Assembly (NCBI GenBank): GCA_017792445.1
Contig: CP051232.1
Coordinates: forward strand, 1 to 64,000
Direction: 5' to 3'
DNA: 64,000 bases
From: Maritimibacter sp.
GTDB taxonomy: Bacteria > Pseudomonadota > Alphaproteobacteria > Rhodobacterales > Rhodobacteraceae
Shown: positions 43,741 through 51,607 of the stretch, piece by piece
Layout: each line of letters begins with the position of its first letter
Position numbering within the stretch: position 1 is the stretch's first letter
Notes under the pieces: generated by a model
What the model saw: only the letters and a program-made list of their open reading frames with translations
The model's database searches: none
Told to the model about the DNA's origin: nothing
Translations under genes and position numbers: made by a program

Positions 43741-44760
43741 TCAGGACGCCAGCCGTTCCGCCGCGCCTGCCTCGTTTCCGGTCACATGCGCCAGCGCCGC
43801 GTCGACCACGTCCAGCCCCGCCCCGGTGCGGTGCCCCCCCTCGCTGAGTACCCGCCGCCAGCCGCGCGCGCCGGGACGGCCCGCGAACAGGCCCAGCATG
43901 TGCCGCGTCACCTGCGCCAGCTTGCCGCCCTCGGCCAGATGCGCCTCGATATACGGTTTCATCAGGTCCACGGCCTGTTCGGCGGTCTCCAGCGGCGGCG
44001 TCTCGCCCCAGATCACCCGGTCGGCGTCCAGCAGGATGTCCGCCGGTTGGTGATAGGCCGCACGGCCGACCATCACGCCGTCGAGCCCCTCTTCCAGCAG
44101 CCCCGCCGCCTGCTCAAGCGAGGCGATGCCGCCGTTTATCGAGATGTGAAGCTCGGGGAACGCGCGCTTCATCGCCTTCACAAGGTCGTAGTCCAGCGGC
44201 GGGATGTCCCGGTTTTCCTTCGGGCTCAGCCCCTGCAACCATGCCTTGCGCGCGTGGATCGTGACCCGCCGTACGCCTGCATCCCGCATTCTGGTCAGGA
44301 AGTCCGGCAGCACCTCTTCCGGCACCTGATCATCCACGCCGATCCGGCATTTCACCGTGACCTCAACAGGTTGCGCCGCGATCATCGCCGCCACGCAGTC
44401 AGCCACCAGCCCGGGCCGCTCCATCAGGACCGCACCGAAGCAGCCCGATTGCACCCGGTCCGAGGGGCAACCGACGTTCAGGTTGACCTCGTCATAGCCC
44501 TCGTCCGCCGCCATCCGCGCCGCCTGCGCCAGTTCCACCGGGTCCGATCCGCCAAGCTGCACCGCGACCGGATGCTCGGCCCGATCGAACCGCAACAGGT
44601 GCCGCGCGTCGCCCCGCACCAACGCCGGCGCCGTCACCATCTCGGTATACAGCAGCGTCCGCCGGCTCAGCAGCCGATGGAGATAGCGACAGTGCCGGTC
44701 GGTCCAATCCATCATGGGGGCGACGGAAAGACGGGCAGCGGATTGCAGGTCGTGGTTCAT
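43741..44760 (-). CDS. dusA: tRNA-dihydrouridine synthase A
   Basis: 339 residues. NLNVGCPSDRVQSGCFGAVLM is the Dus signature with the catalytic Cys (GCFGA), and DLVKAMKRAFPELHISINGGIASLEQAAGLLEEGLDGVMVGRAAY covers the FMN phosphate-binding loop. SVAPMMDWTDRHCRYLHRLLSR at the N-terminus is the DusA type. It reduces uridine 20/20a of tRNA using FMN and NADPH. The start at 44760 gives MNHDLQSAARLSVAPM; the upstream in-frame part is not conserved. Confidence 0.94.
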   Translation of the reverse strand: MNHDLQSAARLSVAPMMDWTDRHCRYLHRLLSRRTLLYTEMVTAPALVRGDARHLLRFDRAEHPVAVQLGGSDPVELAQAARMAADEGYDEVNLNVGCPSDRVQSGCFGAVLMERPGLVADCVAAMIAAQPVEVTVKCRIGVDDQVPEEVLPDFLTRMRDAGVRRVTIHARKAWLQGLSPKENRDIPPLDYDLVKAMKRAFPELHISINGGIASLEQAAGLLEEGLDGVMVGRAAYHQPADILLDADRVIWGETPPLETAEQAVDLMKPYIEAHLAEGGKLAQVTRHMLGLFAGRPGARGWRRVLSEGGHRTGAGLDVVDAALAHVTGNEAGAAERLAS

Positions 44761-44951
44761 GCGGGGTCCGGGGCAGTTTCGCGCGGCCCAAGGGCGGCGC
44801 CGTGCCGCTTTAGCAGGTTCCGCGCCAGAGATCAGCCCCATTGACGTAGCGTCCCCCTCGCTGACCCGGTGGCGTTCCGTTTTTGCTTACACTGTGTGGC
44901 ATTCTTTGTACTTTTTCTTACACCCGCCTGCCCTTAGCATTCCCATACGGA

Positions 44952-44969
44952 CCGTGATGCGGATCACGG
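44952..44969. promoter_or_regulatory. Palindrome upstream of the oxygenase gene
   Basis: CCGTGAT (44952-44958), spacer GCGG, ATCACGG (44963-44969) is a perfect palindrome 75 bases before the ATG at 45044. An 18-base palindrome of this form is typical of a dimeric repressor operator. The regulator is not known; a LysR gene lies downstream in convergent orientation. Confidence 0.5.
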
Positions 44970-45043
44970 AAGGCCCACCGGAGTAGAAGCAGTCGTCGCC
45001 ACCGGCGTCGGACATTGCTCCTTTCACATCGAAGGAAAGAGAA

Positions 45044-46030
45044 ATGAGCAACGAGACACTGGCCGAGCTTCAGAAAGAAGCGGGCATCGGCGGCTATGGC
45101 GAAGAGGTCGAGCGCGATATTCCGCAGATCGACATGTCGGACTATTTCAACCGCAAGGACGAGATCACCGACGCGCTGTGGGAGGCCGCCACCGGCATCG
45201 GCTTCTTCCAGCTGACCAACCACGGCATCCCGCAGGACTTGATCGACGAGGCGTTCCTGCTGTCGGCCGGGTTCTTCGACCTGCCGACCGAAACCAAAAA
45301 ACAGTACCCGCTGAAGGCCGGGACCAACGCGGGCTGGGAATACAAGGCGCAGGTGCGGCCCTCGACCGGCACGGCGGACCAGAAGGAAAGCTATCAGATC
45401 ACCCTGCCCCGCATGAAGGGTCTGTGGCCCACGGGCGAAGAGCTGAACGGGTTCAAGGAAACCATGCTGGCCTTCGAGCGGCACAACTGGGCGCTTGCGA
45501 TGAAGGTGTTGGATTGCTTCGCGCAGCGGCTCGACTTCGGGCCCGGCTTCTTCACCGAGGGCCACGCGCCGGACACGCCCGAGTACCAGTCGACCCTGCG
45601 GCTGATCCACTACCTTGGCATGGAAGACGCCAAGCCCGAGGACTTCAAGTTCTGGCGCGCGGGTGCGCATACCGATTTCGACTGCCTGACCCTGCTGCAC
45701 CAAAAGGCCGGTCAGGGCGGGCTGCAGGTCTGCCCCGGCAAGGACAGCAAGGGCCGCGCGATCCAGTGGACGGACGTGCCGCCGCTGGGCGGGGTGATCA
45801 CCTGCAACATCGGCGACATGCTGATGCGGTGGTCGGACGACAAGCTGTTGTCGAACCTGCACCGGGTGCGGATGCCCAAGCCCGAGGAATACCCGGGCCC
45901 GCGCTATTCCATCGCCTATTTCGCGCAGGCGAACATGGACACCGTGCTGGCCGGGCCGGAAGGCAAGTACGAGCCGATGACCGCGCATGACTACATCCAG
46001 ATGCGGATCGGCGCGAACTTCAAGAAGTGA
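45044..46030 (+). CDS. Isopenicillin N synthase-like 2OG/Fe(II) oxygenase
   Basis: 328 residues of the 2OG-Fe(II) dioxygenase superfamily. The iron triad is His209, Asp211 (GAHTDFDCLTLL) and His273 (NLHRVRMP), and Arg287-x-Ser289 (RYSIAYF) binds the co-substrate carboxylate. The DIPQIDMSDYFNRKDEI and GFFQLTNHGIPQDLIDEAF blocks are the usual N-terminal plant-type domain. It should oxidise an organic substrate with 2-oxoglutarate. A GGAAAGAG site precedes the ATG. Its neighbours do not suggest a specific pathway. Confidence 0.9.
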   Translation: MSNETLAELQKEAGIGGYGEEVERDIPQIDMSDYFNRKDEITDALWEAATGIGFFQLTNHGIPQDLIDEAFLLSAGFFDLPTETKKQYPLKAGTNAGWEYKAQVRPSTGTADQKESYQITLPRMKGLWPTGEELNGFKETMLAFERHNWALAMKVLDCFAQRLDFGPGFFTEGHAPDTPEYQSTLRLIHYLGMEDAKPEDFKFWRAGAHTDFDCLTLLHQKAGQGGLQVCPGKDSKGRAIQWTDVPPLGGVITCNIGDMLMRWSDDKLLSNLHRVRMPKPEEYPGPRYSIAYFAQANMDTVLAGPEGKYEPMTAHDYIQMRIGANFKK

Positions 46031-46069
46031 CGACGGAAACGGCCGGGTCGCCCTGGCAGCCCGGCCGCC

Positions 46070-46987
46070 CTATGGCGCAGGCCCTTCCTGATCCAGCGCG
46101 ACGATCACCGCGCGGATCTCTTCCAGCACCGGGCCCGTCGCATCGCCCAGCGCGTTGCCCCGGCAGATCGCAAGGCTCAGCCGTTCGGTCATCCTGCGGC
46201 TTTTGATCGGACGGAACGCAAGCCGGCCCGCGGCCACGTCCTGCGACACGTCGGGCCACGGCAGGAACGCGATGCCGTGACCGTCGCGCAGAAAGCTCAT
46301 GATCGTGCCGATGCTGTTGGTGTTCAGCGCCACCTTCGGGTTCACCCGCACGCTTAGGATCTCGGCCATCAGGCGGGTGTGCATCGACAGCGCCGAACTT
46401 GGCAGGCACAGCGGCCATTGCAGCGCCTCCTGCATGGTGATCGGACCGGTGCCCTCGATCCCCAGATCGGGCGCGTGGCAGACGCCAAGGGTATAGTCGA
46501 AGCCGTCCACAATCGACAGATGCGCCAGCCGTGGCAGGTTGTAGGCCAGCACGATGTCCAACTCGCTGGCTTCGGACTTCTCGTGCAGAAGCGGGTTGGA
46601 CCCGACCACAAGGTCAAGCTCTACCGGCCCCAGATGCCGCTCCAGCCGCCGCACCAGCGTGGGTACGACCGGTGTCACCAGCCCCTCCATCACGCCCAGC
46701 CGGACCAGCGTGCGGCTGTCCCGGTCGCCCCGGCGCAGGCGTTGCGTGAAGGCCGCGTCGGCATCCACCCATTTCAGCGCCTCGGCCCGCAGCAGCGCAC
46801 CTTCGGGCGTCAGCGAGACGCCGCCCGCGGACCGGACCAGCAGACGCGCGCCATAGCTGCGTTCGAGGATCTGCATCTGCCGCGACAAGGCGGGCGCCGA
46901 GATGTTCAGCCGGTGCGCCGCCTCGCGGATCGAGGCCGCCTCGGACACGACGAGGAACGAGCGGATTTCCTTCGATATGGCTGACAT
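46070..46987 (-). CDS. LysR-family transcriptional regulator
   Basis: 305 residues. The helix-turn-helix is IRSFLVVSEAASIREAAHRLNISAPALSRQMQILERSYGARLLVRSAGG, and the ligand domain begins RTLVRLGVMEGLVTPVVPTLVRRLER. It is convergent with the oxygenase gene, ending 39 bases from it, and lies ahead of pflA on the same strand. Its effector and targets are unknown. The oxygenase operator (44952-44969) could be one, but it does not fit a typical LysR T-N11-A site. Confidence 0.88.
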   Translation of the reverse strand: MSAISKEIRSFLVVSEAASIREAAHRLNISAPALSRQMQILERSYGARLLVRSAGGVSLTPEGALLRAEALKWVDADAAFTQRLRRGDRDSRTLVRLGVMEGLVTPVVPTLVRRLERHLGPVELDLVVGSNPLLHEKSEASELDIVLAYNLPRLAHLSIVDGFDYTLGVCHAPDLGIEGTGPITMQEALQWPLCLPSSALSMHTRLMAEILSVRVNPKVALNTNSIGTIMSFLRDGHGIAFLPWPDVSQDVAAGRLAFRPIKSRRMTERLSLAICRGNALGDATGPVLEEIRAVIVALDQEGPAP

Positions 46988-47080
46988 CGGCGGGGGCCTT
47001 CCGGGCGGGCAATGCGGGTCAGACCGCTGTGTAGCGGATTGCCGGAAGACTGTCGCGCCCCCCTGTCGGGCTTCGCGGGC

Positions 47081-47869
47081 TCAGGTCGCGACCAGTCCGC
47101 GTGCGCGAAAGATATCGCGGACAGCCTCGGTCCCCTCGGGCGTGGGCGTCGGCGTGTCGCGCAGGCGGTATTCCAGCCCCAGCTTGTCCCACTTGGACGT
47201 GCCCATCTGGTGAAACGGCAGCACTTCGACCATCTCGACGTCGCCGCCCTGCGCCTTCAGCCCTGCAACATAATCGGCCAACCCCTCGACATCGGCCTGC
47301 GCGTCGGTCCAGCCGGGCACCAGCACATAGCGGATGCGCAGCGGCTTCCCAAGGCGGACCAGCCGTTCGGCGCAGTCCAGCGTCGGTTGCAGCGGCTGAG
47401 AGGTGAGTTCGAGATACCGCGCGGGGTCGATGTGCTTGATGTCCAGCATCACAAGGTCGATGGGATCGAACCAGTCGTCGGGCACCGTATGGTGCAGAAA
47501 CCCCTGCGTATCCAATGCGATGTGCAGCCCATGCCGCGCCTTGATCTCGGCGGCGACACGCCCGACGAACGCGGCCTGCATCATCGGTTCGCCGCCCGAG
47601 AAGGTGACGCCGCCCGCAAAGTTCAGAAACCCGGCATAGGGCGCGACCTCGGCCAGCATGTCCTCCAGCTCGACGCGGCGTCCGTTGTGCAGTTTCCACG
47701 TGTCCGGGTTGTGGCAATAGAGACAGCGGAACAGGCAGCCCGCCATGAAGTAGACGAAGCGCATGCCGGGGCCATCGACCGCCGCGCCGGTCTCGACCGA
47801 GTGCAGGAAGCCGTGGTTGTCGTGGCGATGGATGTCGTGCCCCGGCGCGGGGGCGTGTTGGGTGGTCAT
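47081..47869 (-). CDS. pflA: Pyruvate formate-lyase activating enzyme
   Basis: 262 residues, a radical SAM enzyme. The cluster motif CLFRCLYCHNPDTW gives CxxxCxxC, and FSGGEPMMQ is the second SAM-binding (GGE) motif. It generates the glycyl radical on PflB under anaerobic conditions. Full length with the FLHSVETGAAVDGPGMRFVYF N-terminus. It lies 46 bases downstream of pflB on the same strand, the usual pflB-pflA order. Confidence 0.95.
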   Translation of the reverse strand: MTTQHAPAPGHDIHRHDNHGFLHSVETGAAVDGPGMRFVYFMAGCLFRCLYCHNPDTWKLHNGRRVELEDMLAEVAPYAGFLNFAGGVTFSGGEPMMQAAFVGRVAAEIKARHGLHIALDTQGFLHHTVPDDWFDPIDLVMLDIKHIDPARYLELTSQPLQPTLDCAERLVRLGKPLRIRYVLVPGWTDAQADVEGLADYVAGLKAQGGDVEMVEVLPFHQMGTSKWDKLGLEYRLRDTPTPTPEGTEAVRDIFRARGLVAT

Positions 47870-47915
47870 GGAACGGGGTCCCGAAGCGGCGGGCGCCCAA
47901 GGACGCCCGACCGGT

Positions 47916-50171
47916 TCACATGGTGGCGTGGAAGGTGCGGCTGATCACGTCCAGCTGCTGCTCGCGCGTCAGCTTGACGAAGTTCACCGCGTAGCCAGAG
48001 ACACGCACGGTCAGTTGCGGGTATTTCTCGGGGTGGTCCATCGCGTCGACCAGAACGTCCTTGGTCAGCATGTTGACGTTGACGTGGAAGCCCCCGGCCC
48101 GCGTGAAGCCGTCAAGGCAGTTCGACAGGTTGCGCACCTGCTCGTCCTCGGTGTGGCCCATCGAGGTGGGCGTGGCCGAGGCGGTCCAGCTGATGCCGTC
48201 CTGCGCGTAGTCATAAGGCAGCTTGGCGACAGAGGCGCCCGCGGCCACGAAGCCCTTGGTATCGCGCCCGTTCATCGGGTTGGCGCCCGGCGCGAAGGGC
48301 TCGCCCGCGCGGCGACCGCAGGGAGTGCAGCCGGTCTTCTTGCCATAGACCACGTTCGAGGTGATCGTCAGGATCGACTGGGTCGGCACGCTGTCGCGGT
48401 AGAAATAGGGCTGCGCCGCCACCTTGGACATGAAGGTCTCGGTCAGCCACGCGGCGATGCCGTCCACGCGGTCGTCGTTGTTGCCAAAGGCCGGGTAGTC
48501 GCCGGTGATGCGATAATCGACCGCCAGCCCGTCATCGTTGCGGATCACCTCGACCTTCGCGTGCTTGATGGCCGACAGGCTGTCCGCCGTGATCGACAGA
48601 CCGGCGATGCCGCAAGCCATGGTCCGCAGGATGTCGCGGTCGTGCAGCGCCATCTCGATCCGTTCGTAGGCGTATTTGTCATGCATATAGTGGATGCAGT
48701 TCAGTGCCTTGACGTAGGTTTTGGCCAACCAGTCCATCGTCTTGTCGAACTTCGCCATCACTTCGTCGTAGTCCAGCACTTCCGCGGTGATCGGCTCGAA
48801 GCCCTCGACCACCAGCTTGCCGGACTTCTCGTCCACCCCACCGTTGATCGCATAGAGCAGCGCCTTGGCAAGGTTGGCGCGGGCGCCGAAGAACTGCATC
48901 TGCTTGCCGATCGCCATGGCCGAGACGCAGCAGGCGATGCCATAGTCGTCGCCCCACTTCTCGCGCATCAGGTCGTCGTTCTCGTACTGGATCGCAGAGG
49001 TGTCCTTGGAGACCTTGGTGCAGAAATGCTTGAAGCCCTCGGGCAGCCGGTCGGACCACAGGACGGTCAGGTTCGGCTCGGGCGCGGGGCCGAGGTTGTA
49101 TAGCGTCTGCAGCACGCGCATCGAGGTCTTCGAGCACAAGGGCCGCCCGTCAAGACCGATGCCGCCGATCACCTCGGTCACCCATGTCGGATCGCCCGAG
49201 AAGAGTTCGTCGTATTCCGGGGTACGCAGGAAGCGGACGATGCGCAGCTTGATGACCAGATCGTCGATCATCTCTTGCGCGGCTTCCTCGGTCAGGGTGC
49301 CGCGCGCGAAGTCGCGTTCGATATAGATGTCGAGGAAGGTCGAGATCCGGCCCAGAGACATCGCCGCGCCGTTCTGTTCCTTCACGGCGGCAAGGTAGGC
49401 CAGATAAGTGAACTGGATCGCCTCGCGCGCGGTGCGGGCGGGCTTGGCAAGGTCGATGCCGTATTTCAGGCCCATCTCGTGCAATTCGCCCAGCGCGCGG
49501 AACTGTTCCTGCAATTCCTCGCGGGTGCGCAGCATCGCCTCGTCGAAGACCGCATCGTCAAGCTCGTGGAACTCGGCCTTCTTGCGCTCTTTCAGCGCGT
49601 CGATGCCGTACAACGCCACGCGGCGGTAGTCGCCAATGATGCGGCCCCGGCCATAGGCGTCGGGAAGCCCGGTGATGACGCCGGACCGGCGGGCGGCCAT
49701 GATGTCGGGGCTGTAGACGTCGAAGACACCCTGATTGTGGCTCTTGCGGTACTTGGTCCAGATCTCGTGAACCACCGGATCGGGCTTGAAGCCATAGGCT
49801 TTCATCCCGACCTCGACCATCCGCAGCCCGCCGTTCGGCATGATCGCCCGTTTCAGCGGCGCATCGGTCTGAAGGCCCACGATGATCTCGAGGTCGCGAT
49901 CGATGTAACCGGCGTCATGGGCGGTAATCGAAGATGGCGTGTCCGCCGAGACGTCCAGCACCCCGGCCTCGCGTTCCTTTTTCAGCAGGTCCGACAGTTC
50001 GTCCCACAGTTTCCGCGTGCGGTCGGTCGGCCCGGCAAGGAACGAGGCGTCGCCCAGATAGGGGGTGTAGTTTTCCTGAATGAAACCGCGGACGTCGATC
50101 GCGTTCCGCCAACTGCCGTCGGAAAAGCCGTCCCAGGGGTGATCGAGCGGGATGTCGTTCTGAACATTCAT
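47916..50171 (-). CDS. pflB: Formate C-acetyltransferase (pyruvate formate-lyase)
   Basis: 751 residues. The two catalytic cysteines are in [12 protein letters not shown] (about residue 412), and the glycyl radical motif is [19 protein letters not shown] near the C-terminus. It splits pyruvate plus CoA into acetyl-CoA and formate anaerobically. It is the full-length PflB type (compare E. coli, about 760). The start at 50171 gives [21 protein letters not shown] and is preceded by AAAGGAG. An FNR-like site is at 50258-50271 upstream. Confidence 0.96.
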   Translation of the reverse strand: MNVQNDIPLDHPWDGFSDGSWRNAIDVRGFIQENYTPYLGDASFLAGPTDRTRKLWDELSDLLKKEREAGVLDVSADTPSSITAHDAGYIDRDLEIIVGLQTDAPLKRAIMPNGGLRMVEVGMKAYGFKPDPVVHEIWTKYRKSHNQGVFDVYSPDIMAARRSGVITGLPDAYGRGRIIGDYRRVALYGIDALKERKKAEFHELDDAVFDEAMLRTREELQEQFRALGELHEMGLKYGIDLAKPARTAREAIQFTYLAYLAAVKEQNGAAMSLGRISTFLDIYIERDFARGTLTEEAAQEMIDDLVIKLRIVRFLRTPEYDELFSGDPTWVTEVIGGIGLDGRPLCSKTSMRVLQTLYNLGPAPEPNLTVLWSDRLPEGFKHFCTKVSKDTSAIQYENDDLMREKWGDDYGIACCVSAMAIGKQMQFFGARANLAKALLYAINGGVDEKSGKLVVEGFEPITAEVLDYDEVMAKFDKTMDWLAKTYVKALNCIHYMHDKYAYERIEMALHDRDILRTMACGIAGLSITADSLSAIKHAKVEVIRNDDGLAVDYRITGDYPAFGNNDDRVDGIAAWLTETFMSKVAAQPYFYRDSVPTQSILTITSNVVYGKKTGCTPCGRRAGEPFAPGANPMNGRDTKGFVAAGASVAKLPYDYAQDGISWTASATPTSMGHTEDEQVRNLSNCLDGFTRAGGFHVNVNMLTKDVLVDAMDHPEKYPQLTVRVSGYAVNFVKLTREQQLDVISRTFHATM

Positions 50172-50257
50172 GGCAAGCTCCTTTAAATGAGGCGGCACTC
50201 GGGGAACTGCGGGCGGCCTTTGCAGGCGCAGAATAACTCGTGAACGTGCGGAACAAC

Positions 50258-50271
50258 TTGACCTGCGTCAG
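50258..50271. promoter_or_regulatory. Fnr-type (FnrL) box upstream of pflB
   Basis: TTGAC-CTGC-GTCAG matches the anaerobic regulator consensus TTGAT-N4-ATCAA at 8 of 10 positions if C/G is allowed for T/A (only the last G departs from the symmetric TTGAC-N4-GTCAA). It lies 87 bases before the pflB start. Activation in low oxygen is inferred. Confidence 0.6.
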
Positions 50272-50454
50272 AAATACAAAAGCGGTCGGTTCGATGTCGC
50301 TGATGGATACTAGGGCCGGCGCGGTCGAAATTTCAACAACCACAGGGATGCATGCCGGGGCATACATCCTGTGAAGTCAAAGGCTTGCCCCAAGGGCTAT
50401 GCCGGGCTTGCAAAACCTGCATCCCAGCATTGAGGCAGGCAGGACCGTAAATGT

Positions 50455-50502
50455 CGAAAAAGAGGGCGGCGCGGAAACTTCCTTTCGTCGCGTTTCCGCG
50501 CC
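50455..50502 (-). terminator. Intrinsic terminator of the cupin gene
   Basis: On the reverse strand GGCGCGGAAAC (from 50502-50492) pairs with GTTTCCGCGCC (50478-50468) around a 13-base loop, followed 3-4 bases later by five T (complement of AAAAA at 50457-50461). It is 9 bases after the stop. Confidence 0.8.
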
Positions 50503-50510
50503 CGCCGATC

Positions 50511-51044
50511 CTAGCGGATCAGCCCGTCGATATAGTCCGCGCCGATCCCGACCTTGTCGTAATGCTCGCGGCACATGGCGATATACATATGGACGTCGAA
50601 GTAACCGTCCGGCTCGCCCGCCTCGTCCAGCCAGATCAGCGGGCCGGTGACGTTGAAGTGGACCTTCATCGGCTCGTCGCTTTCATAGGCGACCAGCGTG
50701 TGTCCCTCGCCCGGCGTTTCATAGACGAAGTCCCCGGCGGTCGCGATCCAGTCATGTTCCAGATAGCCCCACTTGCCCGAGATCGTGTAGGCGAAGACCT
50801 CGTGCGGGTGGTAGTGGCGGTTCACCAGCCCCGGCCCTTTTGCCATCAGCACGTCGCACCATCGGTTCGTCGTCGGCGATATCCATACCGGGCGCGAGAA
50901 GACCGTTTCCGTGAAGGGAACGTAGTAACGTTCGTCCTCGTCGGCGATGTTCGGAAGATAAACTTCCGGTTTGGCGTCCGGCTGGAAGACCTTTTCAATC
51001 GGGCGCAAGTCCCTCCAGAACTCGGTTCCACTGTCCTCTGGCAT
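50511..51044 (-). CDS. Cupin-domain protein (2,4'-dihydroxyacetophenone dioxygenase-like)
   Basis: 177 residues. The cupin motif 1 is NRHYHPHEVFAYTISGKWGYLEHDW with two His and Glu as metal ligands, and GDFVYETPGEGHTLVAY is motif 2 with the third His. VLMAKGPGLVNRHYHPHEV and the long C-terminal YFDVHMYIAMCREHY are typical of the 2,4'-dihydroxyacetophenone dioxygenase family. It probably binds a divalent metal and acts on an aromatic or dicarbonyl compound, but the substrate is unverified. It is divergent from the ArsR gene, 170-240 bases away. Confidence 0.82.
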   Translation of the reverse strand: MPEDSGTEFWRDLRPIEKVFQPDAKPEVYLPNIADEDERYYVPFTETVFSRPVWISPTTNRWCDVLMAKGPGLVNRHYHPHEVFAYTISGKWGYLEHDWIATAGDFVYETPGEGHTLVAYESDEPMKVHFNVTGPLIWLDEAGEPDGYFDVHMYIAMCREHYDKVGIGADYIDGLIR

Positions 51045-51144
51045 GCTATCCTCCCATGTTTTAAGGCGTCCTCCCGCCTCTGCGAACCATCACCGACCCC
51101 GGCCGCAAGTTCAATTCCGTCTGTTCTTGAAAGCGGCCGTCCAA

Positions 51145-51166
51145 CACATTACATCCGCTGAATGTG
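51145..51166. promoter_or_regulatory. Inverted repeat between cupin and ArsR genes
   Basis: CACATT (51145-51150) and AATGTG (51161-51166), with a 10-base spacer, form a perfect 6-base inverted repeat in the divergent intergenic region. It could be the autoregulatory site of the ArsR protein, by position only. Confidence 0.35.
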
Positions 51167-51280
51167 AATGCCGAAGCCGCGCCGCAGCGCGGTTGCTGCA
51201 TTCGCTGTAGGAACATGCTAGAAACTGCCGGACCCGATCAGATGCCCTTGGATGCGATCTTGGAAAACACCACTGCCACG

Positions 51281-51601
51281 ATGACAGACGGTCTCGACCG
51301 CTCGGATATCGAGCGCATGACCCAGAACGCCGAGGCTGCCGCCGCCTTCCTGAAGGCGATCAGCCACGAGGGCCGGTTGATGATCCTGTGCCACCTTGCC
51401 ACCGGCGAGAAGTCGGTGACCGAGCTCGAGCAATTGCTGGGCGCGCGGCAGGCCGCCGTGTCGCAGCAGCTGTCGCGCCTGCGCAGCGAGGGTCTGGTGA
51501 CACCGCGCCGGGACGGCAAGACGATCTATTACAGCCTCGCCGACGAGCGTTCGACGCGCATCATGGGCGTCCTGTACGAGATGTTCTGCGGCACCACGTA
51601 A
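51281..51601 (+). CDS. ArsR/SmtB-family regulator resembling the persulfide sensors SqrR/BigR
   Basis: 106 residues from the ATG at 51281; an ATG at 51215 would add 22. The shorter form is preferred because the added codons have AT-rich third positions. The winged helix is SHEGRLMILCHLATGEKSVTELEQLLGARQAAVSQQLSRLRSEGLVTPRRDGKTIYYSLAD. Two cysteines, in LMILCHL and in YEMFCGTT, are 66 residues apart, the spacing of the redox cysteine pair of SqrR and BigR, which form a tetrasulfide with reactive sulfur and release DNA. It is a repressor of sulfide detoxification genes by analogy; the targets are not in view unless the divergent cupin is one. Confidence 0.8.
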   Translation: MTDGLDRSDIERMTQNAEAAAAFLKAISHEGRLMILCHLATGEKSVTELEQLLGARQAAVSQQLSRLRSEGLVTPRRDGKTIYYSLADERSTRIMGVLYEMFCGTT

Positions 51602-51607
51602 CGGCCG

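Noticed and set aside
51215-51280. Upstream ATG as the start of the ArsR regulator
   Set aside because: The added 22 codons have AT-rich third positions unlike the rest of the gene, and family members usually begin near the chosen start; still an alternative.
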